64,000 nt of DNA from Cheiracanthium punctorium (lineage: Eukaryota; Arthropoda; Arachnida; Araneae; Cheiracanthiidae). Below, one piece after another: positions 1 to 13,300 of this stretch (position 1 is the first letter of the stretch; each line of letters begins with the position of its first letter). The translations under genes and the position numbers were made by a program. Location of the stretch: positions 1 through 64,000 of the forward strand of contig JAWZYV010000080.1 of NCBI GenBank assembly GCA_038373885.1, given 5' to 3'. The notes under the pieces were generated by a model that worked only from the letters and a program-made list of their open reading frames with translations, searched no databases and was not told where the DNA came from.

Positions 1-789
1 AGGTACAGGTACGATCTAGCAAAAGACTGTCTCTCCAAGCAGGGTAACTCTAAAACGCGTTTTTCAAAATGTTAGCACCCAGTATCTTGAAAATGAAAAA
101 TAATTAAAATGCAGATTATAGCCAAATAAGCCGGTTAGGTTCAGCTTATTTGCTACAGTAAAATTGTTTGGCGGCGTTGACCATGCCATTATAGCAGTTA
201 CAGTACAGCTTGCATATTTGTCAGTGCGGCGAGATGGTATATTTCATGCTGCTAAATACGTCAATCTGCAAAGAATTATGTATATGAATACATGGATAAC
301 GATTTACACGGAAACCTTACATGAGCAGTAATTATTGGTTATGAGTTTGTGTAAATCGCCAAATAATGAATTCGCCAAGGGTGGCAAGTTATTCTAGCTG
401 TTCCGTAGTTTTTATGAAGGAAAACATATAAAGTACTGTATTCATCGAACTAATTATTAACTATACATGTACGTAAGTCATCAAATTATGAAAAATTGCC
501 ATGGGTGGCAAATACGCAAGGTTTTCCAAAGCTTTTACATAATTAAAAATTGTGAGAAGTTTAAATTTTTATGTTCCAGAGAGCGTGCATAACCAAGCGA
601 TGTGTAGCTCGGTAACATTCTATCTGATCTAATCTTAAGTTTTTCTTTTGAAATTATGTTTTTTTTTACGAATACGCCTTATTAGGAGCCGAATGCATCA
701 CACAGAAAGCGAGCGTAGCGAGTCCAGCCTACCTAGCCAGTCCGGGCCTGATTTTTATACATAAGGATAGATACAGTAAAAACTTATTT

Positions 790-892
790 TTTTAAAAAAG
801 TATTCCTGGTGCCTGTTAATTGCTCTAGGGGGGCTTAGGTTTTTCCAGGGGGGGGCTGAGCCGTCCATAGCGCCCCCAGCGCTACGGCCCTG
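790..892. mobile_element. possible hAT-type element, right terminus only
   Basis: The stretch ends in GCTACGGCCCTG, which read in reverse is a CAGGG-type terminus common in hAT elements. It is preceded by a GC-rich subterminal region unlike the AT-rich surroundings. No matching left end or target duplication was found, so the element is truncated or begins before the window. Weak call. Confidence 0.3.
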
Positions 893-3060
893 CATAACTG
901 ACAAGTTTCTTAGAATTGTTATAAAATATATTACATTAATACCTTTTGTTAGAATGTACAGTACAATTTATTTGTGAAGAGTTATCTTAAAAAACTTCCT
1001 TTCTATTCCCCCACCCCCCAAAAAAGAAATAATGACATTATTATTTTCAACTACCAACAAGAGCAATGAAACGGGAATAATCCAATAGGGCAGTATCAAA
1101 GTGAATTTTTCTAATTTAATGCCTGTGAGGACTTCAAGAAAAATTGAAAATTGGTAAGCAGGATATCACATGTATGACCTCCACCACCGGCAAGTCATGT
1201 AAAAAAATAAACCCGCTTACAGGTAAAAATATTTAGCATTTTTTAATGGAAGATAGAACATATATTAATTTACATGGTAAAAAAAGCTTTTTTTGAATTG
1301 GCAATTAAGTGCATATTGTATTAAAAAAGCAATATGTATACATATACATTAAAACTAAAAAAAAAAAAAGTAAAAGAAAATTTATTTTATGAAATAAATC
1401 CATCTGTCTTGTTATGTGCTAGCTCCTTCACAATTTATATTTTCTTCAGTTTTTATAACTAAATTATTTACATTCGGTTCATAAGAATTGCAGTTATGTT
1501 CAATGTTATAAATACATTGTGTTGCAGATACAAAGAATGAACACAACAAATTTTTTTTCTGGAAAATGCATTTGAAGTTTTTCGATAAAAAAAGATTATC
1601 AACTAATCTTCTTTTCCCACTCCCCCTTCAGTAACATCTGATAAATGCATACTTGGGAAGGAGAAAATTCTACCAAATGCTGTTTGTTCTCTGTATCTAA
1701 CACATATTTATCCATAGATCTATATCTGAAGTTATTTTTTTTAATTTGAGTGTTTCACAAATTTTCTTCATACAATATAAATGTATTTATTACAGGAAAA
1801 GAAGAAAAAAGGGAATTAAGTTTCATAGGGGCAATAATCTACTATAAAGAAACTGCAACAAAATATTTTCAGATCATTCAATACAGACCTTTTCAAAAAG
1901 AACCAGAATACAGCAAATTAGTAAAAAATACTACACATATATATGTATACTTCAATCACAAATTAGTTTAGTCCTTAAAAGCTTCTAAAATATTTTAAAT
2001 CCAACCACTGTCTTATATTTAAGTTCTAACAAAAAGTTTATCACAAACAGTTATTTCCATTAATAAAGGAAATAAAAAGAAGGAATCATTTACAGTGAGA
2101 GTAACGCAGTGAAAATGCCTCTGTTAGCATTAATATGAACCTTAATTAATTAAAAATTATGAAACTAAGTTTCAAATACAATTATTTTTAATCACAAATA
2201 TTAATTAATTACTTTATTAACTGAATGCATGACCTTGTTAATAAAACCATATTTATTATTAAAATGAATATCTGAACTATTACAAATAAAGAAGTATAGT
2301 TTTGCAAGACACTAGCAAATCTTGTTTTAAAACACCAAAAAGAAGTAAAAACGTCTTTCTAAAATATCATGGATGCCATTCTTTAAAAGGAAAAGGAAAT
2401 AAATATTACTGCATTTGCAGTTAAAATAAAGAAATCAGCTTCCTTACAATTCCATTCATACTATAAGGATTTAAAAGTACTCTTTTTATATAAAGGAAAA
2501 CAGCACACACAAAAATTCAATAATTCTAACATTTATTTTGGCAATTAAAAATTACATATATACAAAATGGAAAAATAATCTGATGCTTGTTTACAAGCAC
2601 AAGACAAGAAGCATGCTTTTATAAAACAGAGATCGGTAAAAAAAAAAAAGTTTCACTGGACATTTTCACTTAAAGCTATCAATGTGTACAATATATTGCA
2701 TGAATATGCATATATTCTAACAAAACAGAGACTTGCAAAACCTTAAAATTCAAAGCTCAACAAATAAATTTCACATATTTTTTTTTTAAAAAATTAAAAA
2801 ACGTACATATTTAAAATCAAAATACAGTTCAATGATTCTCCAGCTTTTGTCTAGCTGATAAATGTTTATAAATATTCAAGAACATTCAAACAAAAATCTG
2901 AATAACAAATGAAAAACAGAACATTTACTTTTGGCATATGTAAAGTAAAAAATGTTCATAGATTGGTCACAAAAGGAATATTTCTAGTCATTTTATAGCA
3001 TATCTATCAAGTAACAAATCCTATATTATCTTCTATTTTAATAAAACTTTTTCTTCTTAA
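893..3060. other. AT-rich non-coding sequence, no feature seen
   Basis: There is no convincing reading frame, exon or terminal repeat here. The region lies downstream of the vav stop codon and is either far 3' flank or intergenic DNA. Confidence 0.6.
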
Positions 3061-3062
3061 TA

Positions 3063-3610
3063 CAGTACCCCCTTGTTATATTGTGCCTCGATATATCGTG
3101 AATTCGGTTATATTGTGCTTTGTCTCTCAACTTTTTTTTTTCCATCTGTTTTTCCTCTTTTGCTCCGTTTGTTTACTTGAAAAATAATGCATTGCATTTG
3201 AAAAATGCAAATCCAATCACATACATGAAGTGCAATTAATTAATATTTGAGCAATAATCTTCACTGTTATGAAGTAAGTTATGAGAGCGAAAGTAAGTTA
3301 TGAGAAAAATCAAAGCAGATAGCTATGGATGGCTTCTTCAGCAGGAAATAAAATGTGTATTTGTACTTAAATTTTAAAAAAGTTAATTAACCTTTTAAGT
3401 TTATTGTTCAAGTGATTATCTTTTATTAAACTGCATGTACTATTAACTTTATTATTTTAAAGAGCATCTGTTTATAATTAGTAACAGATGCACTAATGTA
3501 ATAGTAAAATTTTATCATATCACCCCTCCGACAGATACATCATGCCTTCAGATGTATTGTTTTGTTTGTTTTTTGTCTCCTGACAAGTGTGATATAACGA
3601 GGGGCTACTG
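3063..3610. mobile_element. Tigger/mariner-type MITE
   Basis: The ends are imperfect inverted repeats: CAGTACCCCCTTGTTATATT on the left and CAGTAGCCCCTCGTTATATC read in reverse from the right. Both ends are flanked by TA (3061-3062 and 3611-3612), the target duplication of the Tc1/mariner/pogo group. At 548 bp with no transposase frame, it is a non-autonomous derivative. Confidence 0.75.
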
Positions 3611-3612
3611 TA

Positions 3613-5069
3613 TTTGTCTTTCAAAATGCCACACTTATATGCTTTAGCAATACATGTACAGGTCTTTTTTTAAAGAATCATCACTAAAGGATACAAATAA
3701 ATGAACACAAATACATATAATTTGAAATGTTCTATATTAAAAAGTATTGTTGAACATATTTAGAACTGAACCTTGTTGCAGTGGACCCTTACTCATAATG
3801 AGCTTCTCAACTGAATGACCTCCTATTTTGTTAATTCAACTTCAAATTATTTTTATTTATTATCAATAAAAAATGCAAAAAATAGGAACAAAAAAAAAGT
3901 TCTGAAAGTTAATTTTCATTCTATTATCGCTTTCTCGCAAAAATTTTCTAAATAATTCTACTGAAATAATTTCAATCATGTAAAAATAACTGAAGAATGA
4001 TTAATGCTCAGATACTGAAGAAAAAATTTTAAACTCCTTTTATTTTTTATATTAAGAAAAGAATGGCTGTTTTCAATAATTTCTTTTGGCAAAAACTGTT
4101 TAAAAAAATAATAATAATAGAAAAGTTTGTAAATTTTAACAAAAATAATGATGAATTCTAAAATCAATAAGATAGCAATAAGTTATAAATGACTTTAAAA
4201 GAACTAATTCAGTAAACTAAATGAAAATTAATTTTAAGTTAATGAATGTAGCAATATTAGAATACTTCAGATCTACAGTAACAAAGTTGATAGTATATAG
4301 AGAAACAGATTTATATATCAGACAAAATATAAATAAATACTGTTTTATTCTTATAAGGATTATTATAAGTAATTATAAATAACAACTAGTCATAGCTGCA
4401 AACATTTTTGAGTTTTAATACTGAAAAATATATACAAGTTAAATATATGAGTGAGTGCATATTACAAATATGAAAAGTCACAGGAATATTTTAGTTTCTG
4501 CATGTTCTTTTAGAGCTATTATTTGGACATAAAAGTTTAACAATATTTTGTTCCAGTAATTATTTAAAAATTTAACTATTCCCATCACATCGTGAAAAAT
4601 TTGGCACGTTTGATTCATATGATTTGAATTTATAAATAATGTTAATATAAGAGAAAAAGATATGTGATTCATAAAAGTTTTTAAAAATTATACTAAAATC
4701 GGTAAAAATTTTTCTTGGCAGGTCATATTGCACGATATTAAAAAAGAATAACACAACTGGAATATTTAAAAATATTTTCTTTAAACTATATAACAGAAAA
4801 CATTAAGAGGAAAACAAGACATCACCTCACAAATTTAACATCATATTCTCTTTTCAAAACAATATACTACAGAAAAGATCAAAGTTGTTCCATTTTTTCT
4901 AAAAATATAACCTTTATACAATTTCTTTTTAAATAATTACTCTGTGCAATTTGAACAATCGCCCATGTTTTCCTAAAATTTTAGAAAGCCACAATATCTC
5001 AAATATTTTGTAACAATTTCTATAAAGAAAAGACTTTAGAATAATACAGACAGTTCCAGTCCTAACTAT
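3613..5069. other. AT-rich non-coding sequence, no feature seen
   Basis: Only short chance frames occur. A Tigger-like start (CAGTGGACCCTTACTC, near 3780) has no partner end that I could find. Confidence 0.5.
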
Positions 5070-5077
5070 CTATTAAT

Positions 5078-5373
5078 CAGGGTTCGAAATTAATGGTGGT
5101 CTGCTGATCTAAGACCACTAAAATACATAATGGGCCAGTAGAATACAAAAGTTGTTGGTTCGTCTGACCAGTAGCATTTTATTTACACTTTTCTCTTGTA
5201 AAATTTCCTCATTTAATTCCACAATGCATGTCATCAAATTTTACCTATACATGTCAAATAATTTGATCTATTATAATAGGTACCTACATTTTTTACTTCA
5301 GCAGTGATGTTACAAACCAGGGTAGTCATTGGTCCTTTGGACCACTGACTAAATATTCTAATTTCTACCTCTA
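5078..5373. mobile_element. hAT MITE
   Basis: This 296-bp element is flanked by a perfect 8-bp direct repeat CTATTAAT (5070-5077 and 5374-5381), the size hAT transposases generate. Its termini CAGGGTTCGAAATTA and, in reverse, TAGAGGTAGAAATTA match at 10 of 15 positions. There is no coding capacity. Confidence 0.75.
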
Positions 5374-5814
5374 CTATTAATAAATGCAAAATACATTCAA
5401 TAGCTCAATATGCATTCAAGACTATCCATAACATTTTGGGAAATATTTCAAAGTTATAACAAGAGAGTAAAGTATTTTTCATTATCTTTAATTAAGGAGA
5501 GTAAACATGACAAAATGGCAACATGCTTGCACATCTGTGAAAGCTTTCACAAAAATGTTTCTTGGGAATCTTCCATAAATTACACATTTTTCTGGGCAAA
5601 TTTTGACACACACTGTCTCAAATTGCCACAAGACCACCCACATCCACTCATCTCTGTAACAGCAACTTTAATATTTTAATTTCCAAACACCATACTCATA
5701 TTTAACACATAAAATTTATAATGAAGTCTCCCTTCCTGAAATTAGTATGTGGATGCTAAGTCCTGTAGCTTTTGCAGTGTTGAAGAATATGAGCAATAGC
5801 TGATGGTCTGTAAA

Positions 5815-6342
5815 CCTTTTTACACACCAAATTCAGAACCAGGCATATTTTAAATTAGTTTCTTGCATATTTTGTATTGTAATTTGTTAGTTAAAGGATT
5901 TTAGTTAGTCATTTAAATGGGGGGGGGGGGGATTTATACAATTTTCATAGTGTTTTGTGTTCACAATTGCAAGGATGGGTAATTTCTGACTGTACTTTTA
6001 CATTAGTTACAAAAACAGACTATAGTAATGGGTAGTTTAAATAATAAGTGAAATATTAAAAATTAATTAAAGATTTATTTTTGAATTTAAGTAAATATAT
6101 GAATTAAATTTGAAGGGGGGAGGGGGTTGAATTAAGATAGCTCAGTAAAAATTTATGAAAATGGCTATTATTATTTTTTGTACAGTTTCCTACTAATGAT
6201 AGAAAGGCAACTTTTATTCCATAAAATCAAGTCATCTTTTAACTATTTGTGCTATTTCTTCAAGTCAATATTGATAAAATGCAATTTTTCAATACATTTT
6301 TAATTTGATGTTCCCAATTGGGAACAATGACCAGTAAAAAGG
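5815..6342. mobile_element. piggyBac-like MITE (repeat family R, copy 1)
   Basis: The termini are inverted repeats of the form CCTTTTTAC, flanked by TAAA on the left (decayed) and TTAA on the right, suggesting the TTAA target of piggyBac elements. A second copy is at 36137-43827, where a large insertion splits it. The two copies share many blocks, for example the pair near 6180-6240 and 36420-36480. This copy therefore shows the unoccupied site for that insertion. Confidence 0.6.
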
Positions 6343-6346
6343 TTAA

Positions 6347-8997
6347 TTTGCTTTGCTTATTAGGATGCTGCAAAGTAATTCTGGAATTTTGGATTTAGGT
6401 CTTTTGTTGATAAATTTGCTGTAATAGTATAACTGTTTGGACCAATACATAAGCTGTAACAAGTTCATAAAAATTTGAAAGTTCATTAAAACCCAAGGGT
6501 TACGTAACAGCATTGTCTTCCCTCCTTCCCTTGCTGTCACAAACTGATACATTTGGTTAATGCCACCTCTTTGAGCATTGAGTAATATATGGAAGCCCCC
6601 TTAATAAAAGTCCCATAATATTCATAAACTTGTGCATTGCTTTACAATGAATAATCATATACAAACTTTACAAGCAAACATATATCTGCATGGGTAAAAC
6701 AAGATACCAATCACTTTTCATAATCCATTCCGATACATGTTTTATGTAAGCATTTTCAACATGGAATAATTCATAACACATATTTAAAAACAAAACAATA
6801 CAAAATATACATTTTATCTCAATGATAGAAGCCAAAAAAAAAAAAGTAATAGCTAGTCTATGTCTAAGACTTGTTGGTTTTGTGTATATACTTATTTCAA
6901 AGATATTTCATTAATGGCAATTTGAGAAATTTGGACATTGAGGACCATTAGATCTTTATACTTGAGAAAAACTTCAGATATTTAAGGCAAAGTGTTGATG
7001 CGACTGGCAGCATAAGAATTTTGGATATCTAAAACACCAACACTTAAGGCAATTTTTTTTTTTTTTTTTTTTTTCCCATGCCTGACAAATATACTAATAC
7101 TAAGTGACTAAACACATTTTTTAAAGCAATTTCATTACTTAACTACTGCAATTATATTAAAATATTTGGGTTAGCTTCAACATTAATGTAAAGAATAAAA
7201 TGCATTACAACTATTAAATACAATAGCTAGTGCTTTGTTTTGGTAATAAAATAAATTCAAATATTTTCTAAGCAATGAAAATTGGACAATATTTGGAATT
7301 TGTTCAATAGAAAAATACTTTCTACACATTACATGTCTCTCTTCTAGTAAAAAAGAAAAGAAAATTACTAATACAACTACTACAAGGGCTGCACTTTTCA
7401 TAAAGTTAAAACCTTAAAAAATTTGAAAATGTGGAATTACATAGTTTCAAAAATATTCAGTTCTTATAGTCACATATCATATATCGTTAAGCATACTAAG
7501 AAAAAATTACTAAACTCTAATAAATTAAAAATAAACACAGAAAATTCTTTCTAACTCGACAATTTTTCACTTCAGCTTTAAAATAGATAGATAATAATAA
7601 AAAAATATTTATCCAAAGTATCAACACATACCTAAATTTGATATTTAAATAATTCTTCCAACTAAAATAGCACCTATGTATGGTGAACTAAAACCCACAT
7701 TCTGATTATTTTAATAGAGAGGAAAATATCTTTTCAGCTTTCTATAAAATTAATTATTAATGCAGAAGACTGGAGAAAATTAATATTATATATAATGCCC
7801 CGCATTTTATTTTAGTCTAAAAATACAAACATAAAATTTTAAACTCCGGTGTAAAAATTAAATAAAATATATTCAAACTTCATAATGACAAATCGGTCAT
7901 GGGAAAATTAAAATGTTTTGTGAGTCATTAAAAAAGGTAACTATTACTGTATATTTAATAGTTTTTTAGAAAAATGTTAAGTCTGAAAGAAAACTTTCCA
8001 ACGAGACATGTATTAGAAAGACAATTTCAGTACATCCACCTCTAGAGCCTTGACTTGCAAAACACTCTTTTATACAGGAAAGACTGATTGACGACACTTG
8101 CATATTAATGTCTTCCTAACTAGCATAAATCAATTCTATATCATCTACAATGTCAACAAAGAAACAAAAGAATTTTCAAGCTTAATATTCATATGTTACA
8201 CAAAGAATTTTTTAATGATAAAAATACCAGCACCACTTCATATTAACCATCACAGTTCTTCAACAGTACAGTTTAAAAATAAATTACTACTATCAAAAAT
8301 AATAGCACAGCACTCTATAAGTGTTGAAAATGCAAAAAGAACTTCCTAGTATTTTAAATCCAATATTACACTATTATCTATGTTCCAGTTACATTTTTCC
8401 AAAACATTTATATTCAATATACAAGCAGTTTTTACAATATGAATATCATTGAAATTTTTTAAATAGTAGATTTATTTTCTTCAAACTAAGTTTAATGACT
8501 TTTTCCATTGTAGAAAGTCTAAAAACAATAAAATATATAAAGAAATATGTACTTTATAAATTACTTTAAATTCGATAAAACAGATTGTCCCAAAACAATT
8601 TTTTAATAATTGTTGTTGTTACATCATAATGTCTAAAGGAATATAATTTAGGTAATATTTTCATGAGTTAATAAGAACAGTTAGCTGCTTATGTAAAGTA
8701 CAGTGAGTATATGTTCATTTGTAACAACATGCTGGATTACTATTACCATGAAATATTGCTTTTCTTCCATTAATGTTTCTAGTTCTTTGGTTGAAAAACG
8801 GGAAACAAGACATAAATATTTAAATGATGAAAGTGAAATACATTGAAACCTGAAAAACCTTTATTATTTGTAAAAATGAAGCTATAACTTCAGGAATATT
8901 TTATTATTTTATTTACATAGCAAATATCACAAAATTTAACATCATTACTCTAAACTACATACTAAACTTTATTCAATATGTACAAACATTTAACTTC

Positions 8998-9031
<34 letters not shown>

Positions 9032-9277
9032 TCTGCACTTATATACAAAATAATGTCCCTTTATGCTAAATTGAACCTATTTAAAATAACTGGTTTGCAA
9101 GTCTCTTTACTATATAACACAAAAATGATATGCAAGTCACTGGTCCTTATTCTAAATAGACTATAAAAACTGTAGCCCTGGATGGCAATAAAAATAAAGA
9201 AATCAGCACCGATTTCCAGAAGCTCAAGATTTTCAAACAGTGACAAGCAGCAAAGTATCACAGACAAGATTCCATCT
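6347..9277. other. non-coding DNA downstream of vav: 3' UTR and flank
   Basis: Any vav 3' UTR must lie here. The first clear minus-strand AATAAA signal is at 8973-8968, about 305 nt past the stop codon. Several more follow in this AT-rich DNA, so the true polyadenylation site cannot be chosen by eye. Also present are a T run (7053-7074) and an AT dinucleotide run (9001-9027). Confidence 0.4.
9001..9027. repeat. AT dinucleotide microsatellite
   Basis: About 13 uninterrupted AT units. Confidence 0.9.
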
Positions 9278-9322
9278 TCAGTCAAAAATTTCTCGCACAT
9301 ATGAAAATGGGAAGTAACCAAC
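9278..9322 (-). CDS. vav: vav last coding exon: end of C-terminal SH3 and stop
   Basis: After the acceptor TATAG it encodes VGYFPFSYVREIFD and then TGA at 9280-9278. G-FP--YV is the terminal SH3 strand, so the protein ends a few residues after the domain, as in other Vav proteins. This 45-bp exon lies in a different frame from the longer chance frame that overlaps it. Confidence 0.93.
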   Translation of the reverse strand, partial: VGYFPFSYVREIFD

Positions 9323-10350
9323 CTATATCAGGAGGAAAATAACAGCATTTAAATATACAATAAAGAAAATTTATATTGTTCTGTATTTAAAAATTTAACA
9401 TCTATAAATTTATTAATTCAATATGTGAAATTACAATAAACTTATCTTTCAGTGCAAAGTGATAAGTATTTCTTTCAGTTATCATGTATAATATGCATGA
9501 AGAGTGTCCCTGACTTCATGGACCAAACTTTTAAGTTAGAAAACATACATTTAAAACAGCATTTTTCATACAGTAATATACGGTCAGAAAAGAAAAGTGT
9601 AGGGGGGAAAAAAGAAAATGCTGAGGATATTATGAATGTTTTTTTTTTTTTTTTTTTTTGTTCTATACTTGCAACCACATCGACACAGGGGAGTGGCATT
9701 CCAGATCTTTCTGGAAGAGGCTTTACCAGAACTGCTTGATAGTGTCCCAAATGCTGTTCAAAATATCATGTGGTTTCAGCAAGATAGGTCCCCAGCCCAT
9801 TTTCACAATAATATGTGTAATTACCTCTGCCATGTTTGGTCCTCGATGAATTGTACGAGGTGAACCAGTCACACTTTGCCAGCATTTTCACCAGATATAT
9901 CAAGTATCATTGTTTTCTTATGAAGATAGCACAAGGCACTCGTCCGCAAGAATACAACTGCTTTGACAAGGACCTCGTTCCAAAATTTTCAATCGCTGCC
10001 GAAAACTAATCACAAAACACCAGGCATATTCAAAACAGTGCGCCAATCACTTGCTAGAAGCTACTAGGCTTGTACAAGTGTTGGTGTTGACATAATATTT
10101 GAGCACTTATTGTAATATTATGTAAATATAGTTTTGTTTTGTTTTTTCATTTCCATAGCATTTCCTGTTCTTCTGTAAATACTTTTCATTTCTGACCCTG
10201 CATTGCAGTACAAAAAATACTTTTCAATTTTTAGACATTTTAAGCTTTTGTAAAAATTTAATAGAGTTCAATGAACTTTGAATTATTCTTTGTTAGATTA
10301 AATTTAATAATTCTGCAATGAGAGTAGAAAACAAACAGGCCATTTGAATT

Positions 10351-10392
<42 letters not shown>

Positions 10393-13300
10393 TTTTACAA
10401 AAGGAAACTCTCGTGTATACCAATTGTCTGATATATTATTTTTATACAGACAAAAATGCAGCAGCTAAATTAATACTACTATAAAAAGAAAATGAAATAT
10501 TCATTACATTCTTATCAATCTTTCCTTTCCACCAGCCCTTCTGATTGCCAGCTTTATCTAGTACAGCTATGATGTCGCCTTTATGCAGAGTCAACATATT
10601 AGGAGAGTTTGCTTGGAAATCATACAGAGCCTCAGCATAACTTATGACACCTATTAAAACAAAAAAATATAATAAATTTTTTATATTTTTACTTCATTAG
10701 GTAAATCTACTTTTGTTCAAAACTATGTAATTTGCACTTCCCTTTCAAAACACTTCTTTTTTAATTAGTGCACTTTGTCCTTCTTTTCTTAAACTTACTC
10801 AAATTTTTATAAAATCAAGTTTTTATTGGTGTGATTTTTATTTAACATACAGAATGCACATTAAGAAAACATTTATGGAATATCCGTTGAAGTCGCATAA
10901 ATCATTAAACAATTCTTCATCATGACAGTTACATTGACCATTTTTTAAAATAACTATGACAATTAAACAACACCTATTGATACCAATAAAATGCATTTAT
11001 TTTTACTTTCCGAACATGTACCATGTAAGGAAAGTATTGTAATCATGAAAAAATTATTCGATATTTTAGTGTATTTACACGTTTTGAGGTCTTCTGAATT
11101 CATTTATGCTATTTTTACGAGATGTATGTATGTATGTGTGTGTGTTTGTGGGTATGTGAGTGAACATGATAGCTCCTGAACGGGGCATGCGATTGAGCTC
11201 AAATTGGGTATATATGTTATAAACCACCGTCGCAAGACCTGCATTGATTTTGGTGTGTATAGGACTTATAGGTTTTCTACAGGGCTACGACAAAGATTTC
11301 TTTTACATTATGGCCTATGGGGGAAAATTCTGGAAAGTGCGCTAGCGTTTAAACAATACATTGGATCGAGCTCAAATTGGGTATACATGTTAAAAACCAC
11401 CATCGTAAGACCGGTATTGATTTTGATGTGTATAGGACTTATAGTTTTTCTACAGGGCTATGACAAAAATTTCTCTTACGTTATGGCCTATGGGGAGAAA
11501 TTCTTGAAAGTGTGCTAGCGTTTAAACGGTACATTCGATTGAGCTTCAATTTGGTATATATATTTGAATTATTCATCAATTAAAATTTATTTAAATGCTT
11601 GGTAATGATCTTAATCTTAAGTGTCCGGAAAGTCGAGTGGAGTCACTCCAGATTTTTAAGTAAAAAATTAAGTTTTCAACAGCACTATGTGTTAGATGTA
11701 AATCCAGAAATTATAGATTAAAATATAATGAGAAAATTCTCTCATGCTTTTTTAAATCATTCATAAGACTTACTTTCAGCATTCAGTCCATTGATGGCTT
11801 TTTTGTATGGAATCATCAATGTCACATGCAAACCATTGAAGCTTTCAGATAAACTGTTCTCTTTATACCAGTTGACTAATTCCTAAAATAAATACAGCAT
11901 TTGAATATTAATTGTTAAGATAAAACTAAGAATGGAACTCTTAATTTTTCATGAATAATTCTTCTAAAAATTTTAAGGGAAAAATGCATTCATATTACTA
12001 CTAAAGCAAATCTTCCATTTCTGTATTAATTATGAAGTTTACTTTCAATTATATTAAACCAATTTCAATACAGATAATGCAATCATTTACACAAAATTTG
12101 AAATGTTATATAATTGAAATATGATGAAAAAATACTAAATAGTCAATATGTTCAGGGACTACTACTACCTCCTCGTACCTAGGGCAAACTGAAATAATAC
12201 TGTTGTTTGCAAATCTGGTTTTCTGTGCACTTGTGAGATGTCACAAGATGCTTTGTGAAAATGCTAGGATGTGCATCTTATCATTCAGCTAGGCTGTCAG
12301 CCTGTGTCAGTGTAACAAAATGTCCTTTTTGGGGCAACATTCCAAAATTAAATTCGATTATGAATTAATAAAAAATACAGCAGAACTACTTTAGCAAGTG
12401 TACAAAGCAGACTCAAAGTTTCCAAATGATAATAAAAACATTCACTATAGCTTAATGGTAGAACGTTGCTCCAAAGAGTACATTTTGTTACATCAACTTC
12501 ACAGACTGACAGTCTGTTGTCAAATCGCGAGATTCATGCCTTGGCATTAGCGTAAAACATCATGTGATGTCTAATGAATACACAGAGAACTAGACTTGCA
12601 AATTACATTGTTATTTTGGTTCGCCCACACACCGGGCATAAACATGTTATACTACTATAATCAATAAGTTTGGAAAGTAATTCCTAAACTTATTGACTAT
12701 AGTATTATAAAATGTTCTATTTATCAATCCCCCCCTAAAAACTTCTTTTTTATTTTAATTAACTGTTAAACAGCCGATATTAATATTAGTTTTTCATTCC
12801 AATCACAAAATATAACCAAGACAGTGACTTGCAAACTATTCCACAAGTTTTATTACCCATTTTCAGTTCATCAACCCCCCCAACTCAATATTACAGCATT
12901 AGTTGGTTAATGCTATAGCAGTTGAGTTAAAACTATAACCTCAAATTACTTTATATGATAGCATAAGATTTCAGATTTAATAAATATCAACATAATTGTT
13001 TTAAGCACTTTCTTAAACATAAAGTCCACTAGAAACTCTTTTTTTTTTTTTTTTTCATTTTAAACTTTTTATTAGATACCAAAAATTATGTAATGCAACA
13101 TTTTATAACAAAATACACATTTGTCAAGTAATATGAGATTTCAATCAATTATACAACATACCACAATGGACTTGAAATACTTTGTTTCAGATAAATAAAA
13201 CTGCTGACCATTGTCTGCAGAACATACTCGCATATGCTTCACTTGATTTTGATAACTAGGAAAGAAAAGAAAAATTATAATTATTATTATTATTTGTAAG

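Noticed and set aside
3780..3830. Tigger-like terminus CAGTGGACCCTTACTC
   Set aside because: No inverted partner end or TA pair could be found nearby.
5410..5679. Plus-strand 89-residue frame
   Set aside because: No domain, signal or splice context; composition matches the surrounding AT-rich DNA.
9061..9321. Minus-strand 86-residue frame starting near the vav last exon
   Set aside because: It overlaps the last vav exon in a different frame. The SH3-ending frame VGYFPFSYVREIFD with a proper acceptor and stop is the real one.
11204..11518. Plus-strand 104-residue frame
   Set aside because: Produced by the 173-bp tandem repeat; the two halves are the repeat units.
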